A stretch of DNA of 64,000 nucleotides from assembly GCF_016811105.1 (NCBI RefSeq), contig NZ_JAFBGM010000002.1, positions 124,001 through 188,000 on the forward strand. Reading direction: 5' to 3'. How positions within the stretch are numbered: position 1 is the stretch's first letter; each line of letters opens with the position of its first letter. This stretch comes from Aurantibacter crassamenti. GTDB taxonomy: Bacteria > Bacteroidota > Bacteroidia > Flavobacteriales > Flavobacteriaceae. This document shows positions 50,039-59,075 of this stretch, piece by piece. The translations under genes were made by a program, and so were the position numbers. The notes under the pieces are model-generated. The model was given only the letters and a program-made list of their open reading frames with translations, made no database searches and was not told the DNA's origin.

Positions 50039-50977
50039 CTAAAGATTTAACTGCATCCACATCGGTCGATGGTCTGAAATATAATATCGCAAATATTTTT
50101 TAAAATCAGGGATTGAATTTTCCCATAACTCTGGAAATATTACCTCGTCAAAATCAAATACCCCCTGAGTAACTATCTTTGATTTTATTGAGGGTAGAAA
50201 GGCAATTTGATCATACATGCTATCATTAGATATATTTGAATACACGCGTGTAGAATGTTCTGGTAATTTTAAGCCTCTCTTGATAAGCGCCTCATATACA
50301 ATATCTCCTTTTTCTATCATGGGTATATTAAAATCACCTAAAGCAATAATATTTTTTGAAAATGCATTTTTCGAACCATTTCTTAGATCAGCATATCTAC
50401 CAATAGCATAAGCCTCTAAAGCTCTTCGTTCTAGATCTGGCTTCGTTTTACCACCAGAAAATGAATGAACCGTAATTAATATAAAAGTTTCATTTTTCCA
50501 TTGAAAAGAACATAAATACGGATTTCTATCGAAGCCAGTAAACTTGGTAGTTACACCCTTCAATTTAATAAAAGCATGGTCTTTCGGTGGCACTGAAATT
50601 TCACCAACGAGCTCTAATTGATTAAGAATAGAACTATCATAAATAAAAGCAGAACGCTCATTGTTGCCTCCTTTATCAGAAAACACTAAGTTGTAATTAG
50701 ATGGCAGAAAAGATTCTATGGCCTGTAGACCTAAAAGATTATCATTAACTTCTTGCACAGCAATCACATCAAACCAACTTAGAATTTCAGCTAATAATTT
50801 ATAATGATCCTCCATTCTAACTTGAAGTCCTAAATTGGCAATATTCCAAGATCCTAAAAGCAACTTGTCATTTGATTTATCAGGAATATTTCTAGTAGAC
50901 TTATGCGCCTTTAAACGCTCTATTTCTGTATTAACATCAAACGGATGTACAAAATTTGGCTTCTCATAAGCAGGCAT
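50039..50977 (-). CDS. Endonuclease/exonuclease/phosphatase family protein
   Basis: A 312-residue protein of the DNase I-like fold, with no signal peptide. Catalytic marks are LLGSWNIANLG (Asn), IAVQEVNDN (Glu, metal ligand), the central ITVHSFSGGK (His), LGDFNIP (Asp, Asn) and the terminal YISDHRPMWM (Asp, His). The substrate may be DNA, RNA or a phosphoester. It lies on the minus strand, 82 bp upstream of the metal-binding lipoprotein gene, and could be cotranscribed with it. Confidence 0.85.
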   Translation of the reverse strand: MPAYEKPNFVHPFDVNTEIERLKAHKSTRNIPDKSNDKLLLGSWNIANLGLQVRMEDHYKLLAEILSWFDVIAVQEVNDNLLGLQAIESFLPSNYNLVFSDKGGNNERSAFIYDSSILNQLELVGEISVPPKDHAFIKLKGVTTKFTGFDRNPYLCSFQWKNETFILITVHSFSGGKTKPDLERRALEAYAIGRYADLRNGSKNAFSKNIIALGDFNIPMIEKGDIVYEALIKRGLKLPEHSTRVYSNISNDSMYDQIAFLPSIKSKIVTQGVFDFDEVIFPELWENSIPDFKKYLRYYISDHRPMWMQLNL

Positions 50978-51277
50978 GGGCTATAGAATTTAAGTTTATC
51001 ACCCTAAGTTAATATGATTTTTACTTTTACAAGCAACCTTTGTACAGATGGCGTACAACTTTGTATAAACAGAATAAAATAATAGATAGCAACTTATAAA
51101 TAATTCTTTTATGAGTTTTCTTGATGTACCACTCTTGTAATTCATATTGAAAATTTCATTATAAATAATCTAAATATCCATAATAACTTTAAAATGATTT
51201 CCCTTTTTAAGCAAAATAGCTGTGTCATTTAAATGATTCTCCGTCGTCATGCACCTATCTTTGCTGAAAATTAAATA
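50978..51277. other. 300-bp divergent spacer with a candidate promoter core
   Basis: The spacer between the EEP gene (minus) and the first DEAD-box gene. TATCTTTG at 51256-51263 is an exact TAnnTTTG core 15 bp before the helicase ATG, without a clear TTG at the -33 distance. Such closeness predicts a very short leader, so a long cold-shock leader is not supported. Otherwise AT-rich with nothing more that I can name. Confidence 0.5.
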
Positions 51278-52612
51278 ATGTCAAAGCAATTCTCCGATTT
51301 AGGAATTAACGAACAAATACTACAAAGTTTAGTCGATTTAAAGATTTCTGTTCCTACAGATATTCAAAAAAAGACTATTCCTGTCGTATTGAACCAAAAG
51401 GAAGATGTAGTGGCTTTGGCGAAAACGGGTACAGGTAAAACTGCGGCGTTTGGTTTACCCTTATTACAATTGATTGATGCAGAAAATTCAGATGTACAGG
51501 TCTTAATTTTATCGCCTACTAGAGAATTAGGACAGCAAATTTATGAGAACCTCGTTTCCTTTGCTTCTCATAGTCCATCTATTTCTATTGCTTCGGTTTG
51601 TGGTGGTATTCCAATTAAACCGCAAATAGAACGCCTAAAAGAAACTACACACATTATAGTGGCTACTCCAGGGCGGTTGATAGATTTAATACAGCGTAAA
51701 GCCGTCAGCATAAAAACGCTAAAGTATTTGGTTTTAGATGAAGCCGATGAAATGGTAACCGCTTTAAAAACAGATTTGGACACCCTTAAAGAAGAAATGC
51801 CCAAATCACGTAGAACATTATTGTTTACAGCTACAATGCCCGGTACTGTAAAGCAATTAGTGCAGAACTATATGTCAAAACATGTGGTGCATCTAGAGGC
51901 TGATATGGCTCAAATGGGGCATCAAGGTATTGATCATAAATATATTGTTGTAGAACCTATTGAAAAGCTAGAAGTTTTACTTCATTTTCTGCACGCAAGA
52001 GAAGGAGAACGTGGTATTATTTTCTGTAAAACCAAAGCTGCAGTCAATAAATTAGCCAAGAAATTGGCTATAAATAAATTCTCATCCGGAGCTATTCATG
52101 GTAGTTTATCTCAAGGAATTCGTGATCGAATCATGGGCCAGTTCAGAGAAGGGTTTATTGATATTCTTGTGGCGACAGATTTAGCAGCCAGAGGTATTGA
52201 TGTTAAAGAAATCTCATATGTGGTAAATTACCACTTACCAGATACTTATGAAGCCTATGTACACCGTAGCGGGCGAACAGCTAGGGCAGGAGCAAAGGGA
52301 CTTTCATTAAGCATTATTCAGCAAGAAGAAATTAAAAATATTCCTGAGTTTGAGAAAGAGTTGGGACTAGTTTTCAGTGAGTTGAAAAAGCAAGATGCTC
52401 AAAACAGAGAAGAAACAAATTTAGTGCTTTGGGCAAAGAAAATATTTAAGACCAAGCCTAATCGTACCGTTTCTGGTGATACAAAGGAAAAAATAAAAAC
52501 TATTTTTCATCATTTGACCAAAGAAGAATTGATAGAAAAAGTATTAGCTGATCATTTAATGCAAAATGTAAGCACAAGCACTCTCAAAACAGAAACTTCT
52601 AAAAAGAAGTAA
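51278..52612 (+). CDS. DEAD-box RNA helicase (DeaD/CsdA-like)
   Basis: A 444-residue ATP-dependent RNA helicase. The Q motif region is DLKISVPTDIQKKTIP, Walker A AKTGTGKT at 48-55, DEAD at 154-157, the SAT-equivalent TAT at 184-186 and motif VI HRSGRTARAGAKG near 330-342. The C-terminal 80 residues carry lysine-rich sequence but only a weak RNA-binding domain. It unwinds RNA in ribosome assembly or mRNA decay. The next helicase gene starts 4 bp after the stop, a paralog pair. Confidence 0.93.
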   Translation: MSKQFSDLGINEQILQSLVDLKISVPTDIQKKTIPVVLNQKEDVVALAKTGTGKTAAFGLPLLQLIDAENSDVQVLILSPTRELGQQIYENLVSFASHSPSISIASVCGGIPIKPQIERLKETTHIIVATPGRLIDLIQRKAVSIKTLKYLVLDEADEMVTALKTDLDTLKEEMPKSRRTLLFTATMPGTVKQLVQNYMSKHVVHLEADMAQMGHQGIDHKYIVVEPIEKLEVLLHFLHAREGERGIIFCKTKAAVNKLAKKLAINKFSSGAIHGSLSQGIRDRIMGQFREGFIDILVATDLAARGIDVKEISYVVNYHLPDTYEAYVHRSGRTARAGAKGLSLSIIQQEEIKNIPEFEKELGLVFSELKKQDAQNREETNLVLWAKKIFKTKPNRTVSGDTKEKIKTIFHHLTKEELIEKVLADHLMQNVSTSTLKTETSKKK

Positions 52613-52616
52613 TACT

Positions 52617-53930
52617 ATGGCAAATAGCATTCGAGAACAACAGGATATTTTAGAAAAATTAAAAATTTCTGCATTGAACCCGATGCAAGAAGAAGCCCTG
52701 GTTGTCATTGAAAAAACGGAGAACACTGTTCTTCTTTCACCAACGGGTACTGGTAAAACTTTAGCCTTTTTATTGCCCCTAGTTGATGCTTTAGATGCTG
52801 AATGCACAGAAGTACAAGCATTGATACTGGTACCATCACGAGAGCTTGCCATACAAATTGAACAAGTAATTCGTGATATGGGTTCTGGTTTCAAAGTAAA
52901 TGCAGTGTATGGCGGTAGGCCCATATCTAAGGATAAAATTGAATTAAAACACACTCCCGCTATATTAATAGGAACACCAGGTAGAATTGCTGATCATTTT
53001 TACAGTGATCGATTTTCAAAATCAGATATTAAAACATTAGTCTTAGATGAATTTGACAAATCGTTAGAAACTGGTTTTGAAGGTGAAATGAGTGAAATCA
53101 TTAATCAATTACCAAATTTGAATAAACGCATTTTGACTTCGGCGACTCAAGGTGTAAAAATTCCTAGTTTTGTGCGATTAGATAATCCGACAATTATCAA
53201 TTATTTAAAAGATAAGAAAGAATCGAGACTAGCCCTAAAAACAGTTATTTCAGAGGAAAAAGATAAACTACAAACCTTAGTAGATTTATTGCTTCATATT
53301 GGTAATGCACCCGGAATCATTTTCTGTAACTACAAAGATAGTATAGAACAAGTAAGTACATATTTAGACAAGAACCGTATCAATCATGCTTGTTTTTCAG
53401 GTGGTATGGAACAACGTGATAGAGAGCGTTCTTTAATTAAATTCAGAAATGGTACCTGTCAAGTATTGATTGCTACTGATCTGGCTGCAAGAGGAATTGA
53501 TATTCCTGAAATGAAATATATTATTCATTATGAACTTCCTAGAGCCATTGAAGAGTTTACCCATAGAAATGGTAGAACCGCTCGTGTAAACGAAAAAGGA
53601 ACAGCTTATATTTTACAATGGACAAAAGAGCGCTTGCCTGAGTTTATTAAAAATATTGACCCTGTAGATATTTCAAAAAAAACTCCTTTTACGCCTCAAT
53701 TTTGGGAAACACTTTTTATTTCAGGAGGAAGAAAAGACAAAATATCAAAAGGTGATATCGCAGGATTGTTTTTTAAACAAGGGGGAATTAACAAAGACCA
53801 ACTAGGCGTTATTGAGCTAAAACAAGACTGTGCTTTTGTATCCGTTCCGTTATCACTAGCTAATCAATTAGTAGAAAAGCTAAATAATTCACGCTTGAAA
53901 AAGAAAAAAATCAGAGTAACAGTGTTGTAA
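52617..53930 (+). CDS. DEAD-box RNA helicase with DbpA-like RNA-binding domain; motif II is DEFD
   Basis: A 437-residue RNA helicase. Walker A is SPTGTGKT at 41-48; motif II reads DEFD at 144-147 instead of DEAD, a change seen in some DEAD-box branches that keeps both acidic residues. SAT is present (TSATQG) and motif VI is HRNGRTARVN. The last 70 residues (KGDIAGLFFKQGGINKDQLG) fit the DbpA/CsdA RNA-binding domain, which in E. coli targets 23S rRNA. It overlaps transcriptionally with the upstream paralog and converges on hxlR with 3 bp between stops. Confidence 0.92.
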   Translation: MANSIREQQDILEKLKISALNPMQEEALVVIEKTENTVLLSPTGTGKTLAFLLPLVDALDAECTEVQALILVPSRELAIQIEQVIRDMGSGFKVNAVYGGRPISKDKIELKHTPAILIGTPGRIADHFYSDRFSKSDIKTLVLDEFDKSLETGFEGEMSEIINQLPNLNKRILTSATQGVKIPSFVRLDNPTIINYLKDKKESRLALKTVISEEKDKLQTLVDLLLHIGNAPGIIFCNYKDSIEQVSTYLDKNRINHACFSGGMEQRDRERSLIKFRNGTCQVLIATDLAARGIDIPEMKYIIHYELPRAIEEFTHRNGRTARVNEKGTAYILQWTKERLPEFIKNIDPVDISKKTPFTPQFWETLFISGGRKDKISKGDIAGLFFKQGGINKDQLGVIELKQDCAFVSVPLSLANQLVEKLNNSRLKKKKIRVTVL

Positions 53931-53933
53931 GTT

Positions 53934-54302
53934 TTATTCTATAATTTGGCCTTTTTCCGCGGCAACAATTTTTCCCCACTCAGCAATAGATGTCAATACC
54001 GGAGCCAAACTCTCTCCAAAAGGAGTCAATTGATATTCCACCTTTAAAGGAGGTTTTTTGGTGTATACACGTCGGGTAATTAATCCATCTTCTTCTAACT
54101 TTTTGAGCTGTAAACTTAAGGTACGCTCAGTAATTGTTGAAATTAATTTATAGAGTTCATTATACCGTTTTTTACCACCTACCAAATAAATTAATATTAC
54201 ACTTTTCCATTTACCACCAATCAATTCCATAGCAATACTTGTAGTACATGAAAACATTTTATCATTATACTTAATCAGGCGCTTTTTATGTTCAACTTCC
54301 AT
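53934..54302 (-). CDS. HxlR-family winged-helix transcriptional regulator
   Basis: A 122-residue MarR-like winged-helix regulator of the HxlR class. I start at the ATG giving MEVEHKKRLIKY; a TTG 9 bp upstream is also in frame. Family marks are CTTSIAMELIGGKWKSVILI, GKKRYNELYKLIS and TERTLSLQLKKLEEDGLITR, with an N-terminal cysteine (CTT) that in some relatives senses electrophiles or disulfide stress. It is divergent from the nitroreductase gene, with two near-identical operators between them. Confidence 0.9.
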   Translation of the reverse strand: MEVEHKKRLIKYNDKMFSCTTSIAMELIGGKWKSVILIYLVGGKKRYNELYKLISTITERTLSLQLKKLEEDGLITRRVYTKKPPLKVEYQLTPFGESLAPVLTSIAEWGKIVAAEKGQIIE

Positions 54303-54352
54303 AGTAATCAATTTTAAAATAACAAAATTACAACACTATACTAAATTATACA

Positions 54353-54369
54353 ACTATACTTTTTATAGT
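54353..54369. promoter_or_regulatory. HxlR operator copy 1
   Basis: ACTATACTTTTTATAGT, an inverted repeat with arms ACTATA and TATAGT. It differs by one base from copy 2 at 54489-54505. A half-site ACTATACT recurs 18 bp to the left, at 54335. It lies about 50 bp upstream of hxlR and probably serves autoregulation. Confidence 0.6.
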
Positions 54370-54455
54370 ATATTTTAATATTTATTAACACCTGTATACC
54401 AAGTATTTACAATAAAAAATGTAAAAAAAACACATACTATCATTTTTGACCGTTA

Positions 54456-54486
54456 TTGCAGGGTATTCAAACTCACCATACTTTTG
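54456..54486 (+). promoter_or_regulatory. Promoter of the nitroreductase-cupin unit
   Basis: TTG at 54456-54458 is followed, after 20 bp, by TACTTTTG at 54479-54486, matching the Bacteroidota -33/-7 layout (TTG, 19-21 bp, TAnnTTTG). The predicted start site falls near 54492, inside operator copy 2. This is the best promoter match in the window. Confidence 0.7.
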
Positions 54487-54488
54487 TC

Positions 54489-54505
54489 ACTATACTTTTG
54501 ATAGT
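54489..54505. promoter_or_regulatory. HxlR operator copy 2, at the transcription start
   Basis: ACTATACTTTTGATAGT, 16 of 17 bases identical to copy 1. It starts two bases after the -7 element TACTTTTG and covers the predicted start site, so a bound regulator would block transcription of the nitroreductase gene. Confidence 0.65.
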
Positions 54506-54510
54506 ATCAT

Positions 54511-55218
54511 ATGAATACAAAAACAATTAAACAGAATTATAGAATGAGCACACCAAACATCGCAAAAGAAGACATTTTAAACGCTTTTAACTTTAGACAT
54601 GCTACAAAGGAATTTGATGCTACTAAAACTATTTCTGATGATGACATGAAATTCATCTTAGAAGCAGCACATTTATCACCTAGTTCATTTGGTTTTGAAC
54701 CATGGCATTTTATAGTAGTTCAGGATAAAAAATTACGGGAGTTATTAAAACCTGTAGCTTGGGGAGCACCTTTAAAATTAGATACTGCTAGCCATTTTAT
54801 ATTAGGTTTGAGTATGAAAGCGCCAATGGTAAAGCACGATTCTGAATATATCATGCATATGATGAAAGACGTAAAGCAACTACCTGCTGAAGTAATTGAA
54901 CTGTATTCTAAGTTTTATAGAGAATTTCAAGAGCGTGATTTTGATTTGGATACGGACAAAAAATTGTTTGACTGGTCAGCTAAGCAAACGTACATCGCTT
55001 TAGGAAACATGATGACAGCTGCAGCTTTAACAGGAATTGATTCTTGCCCAATTGAAGGTTTCCATCAAGAAAAAGCAGAAGCTTTATTGAAAGAGAAATT
55101 TGGTGTAGATACAGATAAATATGGTCTATCGTTTATGACTGCTTTCGGTTACAGAAAAGCAGATCCAGAATTTGGTAAAACTAGAAGAGATTTTGATGAC
55201 ATCGTAACTTGGAAATAA
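54511..55218 (+). CDS. Nitroreductase-family NAD(P)H-dependent oxidoreductase
   Basis: A 235-residue FMN flavoenzyme that reduces nitro groups, quinones or other electrophiles with NAD(P)H. Family marks are FNFRHATKEFDATK, HLSPSSFGFEPWHFIVV (FMN contact), MMTAAALTGIDSCPIEGF and a final FGYRKADPE. An alternative ATG 33 bp downstream (giving MSTPNIAKEDIL) fits homologs just as well, and the predicted transcription start leaves only a short leader for the upstream ATG. HxlR control fits an inducible detoxification enzyme. The cupin gene follows after 6 bp. Confidence 0.9.
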   Translation: MNTKTIKQNYRMSTPNIAKEDILNAFNFRHATKEFDATKTISDDDMKFILEAAHLSPSSFGFEPWHFIVVQDKKLRELLKPVAWGAPLKLDTASHFILGLSMKAPMVKHDSEYIMHMMKDVKQLPAEVIELYSKFYREFQERDFDLDTDKKLFDWSAKQTYIALGNMMTAAALTGIDSCPIEGFHQEKAEALLKEKFGVDTDKYGLSFMTAFGYRKADPEFGKTRRDFDDIVTWK

Positions 55219-55224
55219 AACACT

Positions 55225-56058
55225 ATGAAAACATCATTCACAATACTATTTATACTTATAGTTAGCGTTATCTCAATGGCACAAACACCAACAACAGACA
55301 ATATTAAGTCTGTAAACGAAGTGGTAACCGCAGATAATGTAGAATGGGGTTGGTTAAATCCGTTACGAGGCGATAAGAGTCCGGCTGCAGGAAAACTTTG
55401 GGGAGACAGAACCAAAAACGAACCAGCAGGATTTTTGGTGAAATTCAAAAAAGAATTTTCGTCACCATCACATATTCACAATATAACCTATAGAGGTGTA
55501 GTAATTAAAGGTTTATTGCATAATGATGATGAGAATGCCGAGAAACAATGGCTACCAGCAGGCTCTTACTGGCAACAACCAGCAGGAGAAGCGCATATTA
55601 CCGCTACTGACGGTGAAGATAATATGGCGTTTTTAGACATTCAAGAAGGTCCTTATTTGGTAAAGCCAACATCAGAAGCTTTTGATAATGGTGAAAGACC
55701 TCTAAATGTTGACAAAACAAACTTAGTTTGGTTAAATGCTAACGACATCCAATGGGTTTCTGAAAAGAGTAATGTACAAACCGCATTTTTATGGGGAAGT
55801 CACAAAGAAAATCAGCTACGTGCAGCACTTATAAAATTACCTGCAGGTTTTAAAGGAAGTATCAAAAACTTAAGTCCCAATTTTAGAGTGGTGGTTATCT
55901 CTGGCAAGGTAACCCACCAATCTTCTAAAAAGGATGCTGAAACTGTCTTAGAACCGGGTTCTTATTTCGGTGCCGAGGAAGATGCTGAGCCTTTGTTGGG
56001 TACAGATACAGAAACGGTTATTTACATCCGCTCTAATGGGAATTTTGAAGTGAAATAA
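55225..56058 (+). CDS. DUF4437 cupin-like secreted protein
   Basis: A 277-residue exported protein with signal peptide ending ISMAQ. It has two cupin-like halves: the first with [17 protein letters not shown] and QPAGEAHIT (likely metal-binding His), the second with [14 protein letters not shown] and [14 protein letters not shown], fitting DUF4437. The role is unknown. It is cotranscribed with the nitroreductase under HxlR control and ends at a terminator, so it is likely to act in the same stress response in the periplasm. Confidence 0.82.
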   Translation: MKTSFTILFILIVSVISMAQTPTTDNIKSVNEVVTADNVEWGWLNPLRGDKSPAAGKLWGDRTKNEPAGFLVKFKKEFSSPSHIHNITYRGVVIKGLLHNDDENAEKQWLPAGSYWQQPAGEAHITATDGEDNMAFLDIQEGPYLVKPTSEAFDNGERPLNVDKTNLVWLNANDIQWVSEKSNVQTAFLWGSHKENQLRAALIKLPAGFKGSIKNLSPNFRVVVISGKVTHQSSKKDAETVLEPGSYFGAEEDAEPLLGTDTETVIYIRSNGNFEVK

Positions 56059-56088
56059 ACCATAAGAATTGTTATGAAAAGGAAAGAT

Positions 56089-56118
56089 GGGGAAGACAAG
56101 TAGGTATTTCCCCTTTTT
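56089..56118 (+). terminator. Terminator after the cupin gene
   Basis: A stem GGGGAA/TTCCCC with a 13-nt loop followed by TTTTT. It separates the HxlR-controlled unit from the AraC gene. Confidence 0.65.
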
Positions 56119-56136
56119 AGTTTTAATTTTTAAGTA

Positions 56137-56997
56137 ATGGCAAGAACTATTTTAGAGAACATCGTTATACAACAGTACAAAGACCAAACTTTCTTTTCGT
56201 TTTGTGAGTATACCAACATTCGTTTTTTTGAAATCTTATATTTCGAGAAGGGTAGTGGCAGTATCAAAATAAATGGAAAAACCGTTAGTTATTCACCCGC
56301 TAGTGTTTTTGTATTTATCCCGGATGATATCTACATCGTAGAAGCAAAAACCGCTACAAGTACTATTGCGATTAAATTCTTGAAGAGTTTTTTTAGAAAT
56401 ACCAGTGCCGTAAACCAAGAACTTCCTGTAAACGATTGGTTTCGTAAAATCGAAGAAATTTTAAACAGCGAGAGCCATCAATTAAGAGAAATGCAGTTTG
56501 AAATGGCTTCGGATAGAGCGCATCTTATATCGCTTACAAATATGGTTGCTACCGAGTATTTAAATAAATCATCCCATGATATCTTTATCATTCAAAATTC
56601 ATTGTCTGTAATTCTGCATTTAATTGCACGTAATATTCAGTATTTAAACGCTTCTGAAGTAAAGGAAGTTAAGTCCTCCAAAATTCAGCAAATCATCAAT
56701 TACATTCATTCCAACATTTATAATCCTGATCTGTTGACGACCAAAAGTTTGGCCAATGAGTTTCATATGGCCGATAATTACATTAGTGAGTACTTCAAAA
56801 AACATACGGATGTACCCTTAAAAAAGTACATCATCAATTACAAATTGAAGTTGGTAGAGACACGTTTAAAGTACACCGATGCACAAGATTCGGAAATTGC
56901 TATCGATCTTGGGTTTACCGATTCTAGTCATTTAAACAAGATTTTTAAAACTTACCGAGGCATCAGTTTAAGTGCATTTAAGGCCAATCTGGCCTAA
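56137..56997 (+). CDS. AraC-family transcriptional regulator
   Basis: A 286-residue regulator with an N-terminal cupin-type sensor domain (residues 1-150, with YFEKGSGSIKINGKTVSY and FVFIPDDIY) and a C-terminal AraC double helix-turn-helix (about 187-284, SLANEFHMADNYISEYFKKH, then AIDLGFTDSSHLNKIFKTYR). The inducer is unknown. It lies just upstream of two promoters that share a pair of TACCAA boxes 21 bp apart, which are its likely targets. I see no such box in front of its own gene. Confidence 0.9.
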   Translation: MARTILENIVIQQYKDQTFFSFCEYTNIRFFEILYFEKGSGSIKINGKTVSYSPASVFVFIPDDIYIVEAKTATSTIAIKFLKSFFRNTSAVNQELPVNDWFRKIEEILNSESHQLREMQFEMASDRAHLISLTNMVATEYLNKSSHDIFIIQNSLSVILHLIARNIQYLNASEVKEVKSSKIQQIINYIHSNIYNPDLLTTKSLANEFHMADNYISEYFKKHTDVPLKKYIINYKLKLVETRLKYTDAQDSEIAIDLGFTDSSHLNKIFKTYRGISLSAFKANLA

Positions 56998-57008
56998 GTC
57001 ATTACCAG

Positions 57009-57077
57009 AAACCTTATTTTTTACCAATACCGCTGGTTTTTCTACCAAAATAAAGCTTGAGTACCCAGGTAACTTTG
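57009..57077 (+). promoter_or_regulatory. AraC-type promoter P1 of the enoyl-CoA hydratase unit
   Basis: A 19-bp block AAACCTTATTTTTTACCAA (57009-57027) is identical to P2. TACCAA boxes start at 57022 and 57043, 21 bp apart, and the core TAACTTTG starts at 57070, 27 bp after the second box. No -33 TTG is found; the second box sits at that place, as expected for an activator contacting RNA polymerase. Confidence 0.75.
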
Positions 57078-57117
57078 TCCTGTAATTATAACAGAAATAA
57101 CCTAAAACTCAAGAATT

Positions 57118-57963
57118 ATGGAATACAAGAATTTTCAAACATTTACGGCAGAACAAAAAGGAGGAATTTTAACAGTGACCATTAACTTTGGTCCTGTAAA
57201 CGTACAAGGACAAGAAATGCTTGCAGATTTAAGTAGTCTTTGTTTACGATTAGAGCGCGACAGAAGCGTTAAAGTAGTAGTTTTTGAATCTTCAAATCCA
57301 GATTATTGGGTATGTCATTATGATACCAACTTGCTTAAGGATATGTCTATGGAAGCGGTACCAAGAAACGAAGTACAGTTATTAGACTTACAAGCTGTAT
57401 TAGAAAGATTAAGCAATGTACCACAAGCAACTATTGCTAAAATTGAAGGTTTTGCACGTGGTGGCGGACACGAAATGGCATTGGCATTAGATATGCGTTT
57501 TGCAGCAAGAGGTAAAGCCAAATTTATGCAAATGGAAGTAGGTATGGGCATTTTACCTTGTGGTGGTGGCGCTTCACGTATGGCAAGACAAACAGGTTTA
57601 GGAAAGGCACTGGAAATTATTTTAGGAGCCAAAGATTGGGATGCAGACGAAGCTGAAAAGTTCGGAACTATTAACAAAGCATTAGATGCAGATGAAATAG
57701 GACCTTATGTAGATGCTTTGGCAGAGCGTATTTCTAAATTTCCGGCAGACTCTATTACAGCTAGCAAACGTGCAGTGTATGCATCTATAGATTTACCAAT
57801 TAAAGAGGCTTTAAAAGAAGAAGCCTACCAATTGTTTCAGGCAACAAGTAGAACGCCAGCCATAAAAAGATTTACCTACGCAGATGAAAATGGCGCTCAG
57901 TTTGACCATAACAACCAAAAGAATTGGGAACAAATGGTGATGGATATTCAAGAAGTAAATTAA
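57118..57963 (+). CDS. Enoyl-CoA hydratase/isomerase family protein
   Basis: A 281-residue crotonase-fold protein, cytosolic. The oxyanion region is FARGGGHEMALALD; both glutamates of true enoyl-CoA hydratases appear in place, in QMEVGMGILP and KALEIILGA. The extra N-terminal VNVQGQEM and the C-terminal tail are longer than in FadB-type modules. It may hydrate or isomerise a CoA ester or act on another substrate. It is cotranscribed with the quinone-oxidoreductase-like gene from promoter P1 under the AraC regulator. Confidence 0.85.
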   Translation: MEYKNFQTFTAEQKGGILTVTINFGPVNVQGQEMLADLSSLCLRLERDRSVKVVVFESSNPDYWVCHYDTNLLKDMSMEAVPRNEVQLLDLQAVLERLSNVPQATIAKIEGFARGGGHEMALALDMRFAARGKAKFMQMEVGMGILPCGGGASRMARQTGLGKALEIILGAKDWDADEAEKFGTINKALDADEIGPYVDALAERISKFPADSITASKRAVYASIDLPIKEALKEEAYQLFQATSRTPAIKRFTYADENGAQFDHNNQKNWEQMVMDIQEVN

Positions 57964-58002
57964 TAAAACAAGAATTATAATAAATAAAAAAGAAGATTAG
58001 AT

Positions 58003-58986
58003 ATGAAAGCAATGCTTATAAACAACTACGGAGAAAACGGAAATTTCGAAGTATCAGAAATAGCAAAACCAGCAGCAAAGGCAAATCACGTATTGGTAAA
58101 AATAGCTGCATCTAGTGTAAATACAATTGACACTATGATTAAGAATATGGGAACCGACTTACCATTATCACCAGCTACACCAGCCTTATTGGGTATGGAT
58201 TTCTCAGGAACTGTAGCATCGGTTGGAGATGGCGTAGAAGGTTTTAAAGTAGGCGATGAAGTATACGGTTGCGCTGGCGGATTAGCCGATTTACCAGGAA
58301 CCTTAACTGAATATATTGTAGCGGATAGCAACCTTGTAGCGCACAAACCAAAAGGCTTAACTATGCGCGAAACTGCAGCTTTACCATTAGTAGCTATTAC
58401 AGCTTATGAAGGTTTAACTAGAGCAGGCGTAAAAGCAGGTCAGAAAGTATTGGTACACGGTGGTTCTGGTGGTGTTGGTCACTTAGCGGTACAGTTGGCA
58501 AAGTATTTTGGAGCAGAAGTTTTTGCTACAGGTACTGGTGATAATCAAAAAGAAATTGTTGAAAAATTTGGCGCAACTTTTATCGATTTTAAAACTGAAA
58601 AGGTAGCAGATTACACTGCAAAATATACCGATGGTGGTTTTGATGTGGTTTTTGATACCGTGGGTGGTGCAAACTTGAACAATTCTATTGAAGCAGTTGC
58701 CTTAAACGGACACATTTCTACTACGGTTTCGTTATGTGAGTTAGATTTAACTCCGTTGCACTTTAAAGGAGCATCATTACACGTGGTATTTATGCTAATA
58801 CCCATGTTGCACAATTTTAAAAGAGATGCACACGGAAACATTTTAGAGCGATTAGCTGAAATTTCTAATAAAGGACATTTAACGCCAATAGTAGATGAAA
58901 ACAAGTTTTCGTTGGAACAAGTTGGTGATGCTTATACACATTTACAAAGCGGAAAAGCTATTGGTAAAATAGTAGTTGAGAACTAA
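58003..58986 (+). CDS. NADP-dependent quinone-oxidoreductase-like MDR
   Basis: A 327-residue zinc-free medium-chain dehydrogenase. The cofactor loop is VHGGSGGVGHLAVQLA near residues 149-164; YGCAGGLADLPGTLTEYIV and AALPLVAITAYEGL are typical of the QOR/zeta-crystallin branch. It lacks zinc-ligand cysteines and probably reduces a quinone, an enone or a 2-alkenal with NADPH, fitting an electrophile response. The P1 unit ends at the terminator downstream. Confidence 0.88.
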   Translation: MKAMLINNYGENGNFEVSEIAKPAAKANHVLVKIAASSVNTIDTMIKNMGTDLPLSPATPALLGMDFSGTVASVGDGVEGFKVGDEVYGCAGGLADLPGTLTEYIVADSNLVAHKPKGLTMRETAALPLVAITAYEGLTRAGVKAGQKVLVHGGSGGVGHLAVQLAKYFGAEVFATGTGDNQKEIVEKFGATFIDFKTEKVADYTAKYTDGGFDVVFDTVGGANLNNSIEAVALNGHISTTVSLCELDLTPLHFKGASLHVVFMLIPMLHNFKRDAHGNILERLAEISNKGHLTPIVDENKFSLEQVGDAYTHLQSGKAIGKIVVEN

Positions 58987-59034
58987 AAACAAATAAGGAT
59001 TTGCAATGTATCCTTATGATTGATTGGTTGTGTT

Positions 59035-59060
59035 AAATGCCTCTTGTTAGAGGCATTTTT
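59035..59060 (+). terminator. Terminator of the P1 unit
   Basis: A 9-bp stem AAATGCCTC/GAGGCATTT with a 6-nt loop and T-run. It ends 16 bp before promoter P2, so the next gene is transcribed on its own. Confidence 0.85.
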
Positions 59061-59075
59061 CTTTGAGGGATTTCA

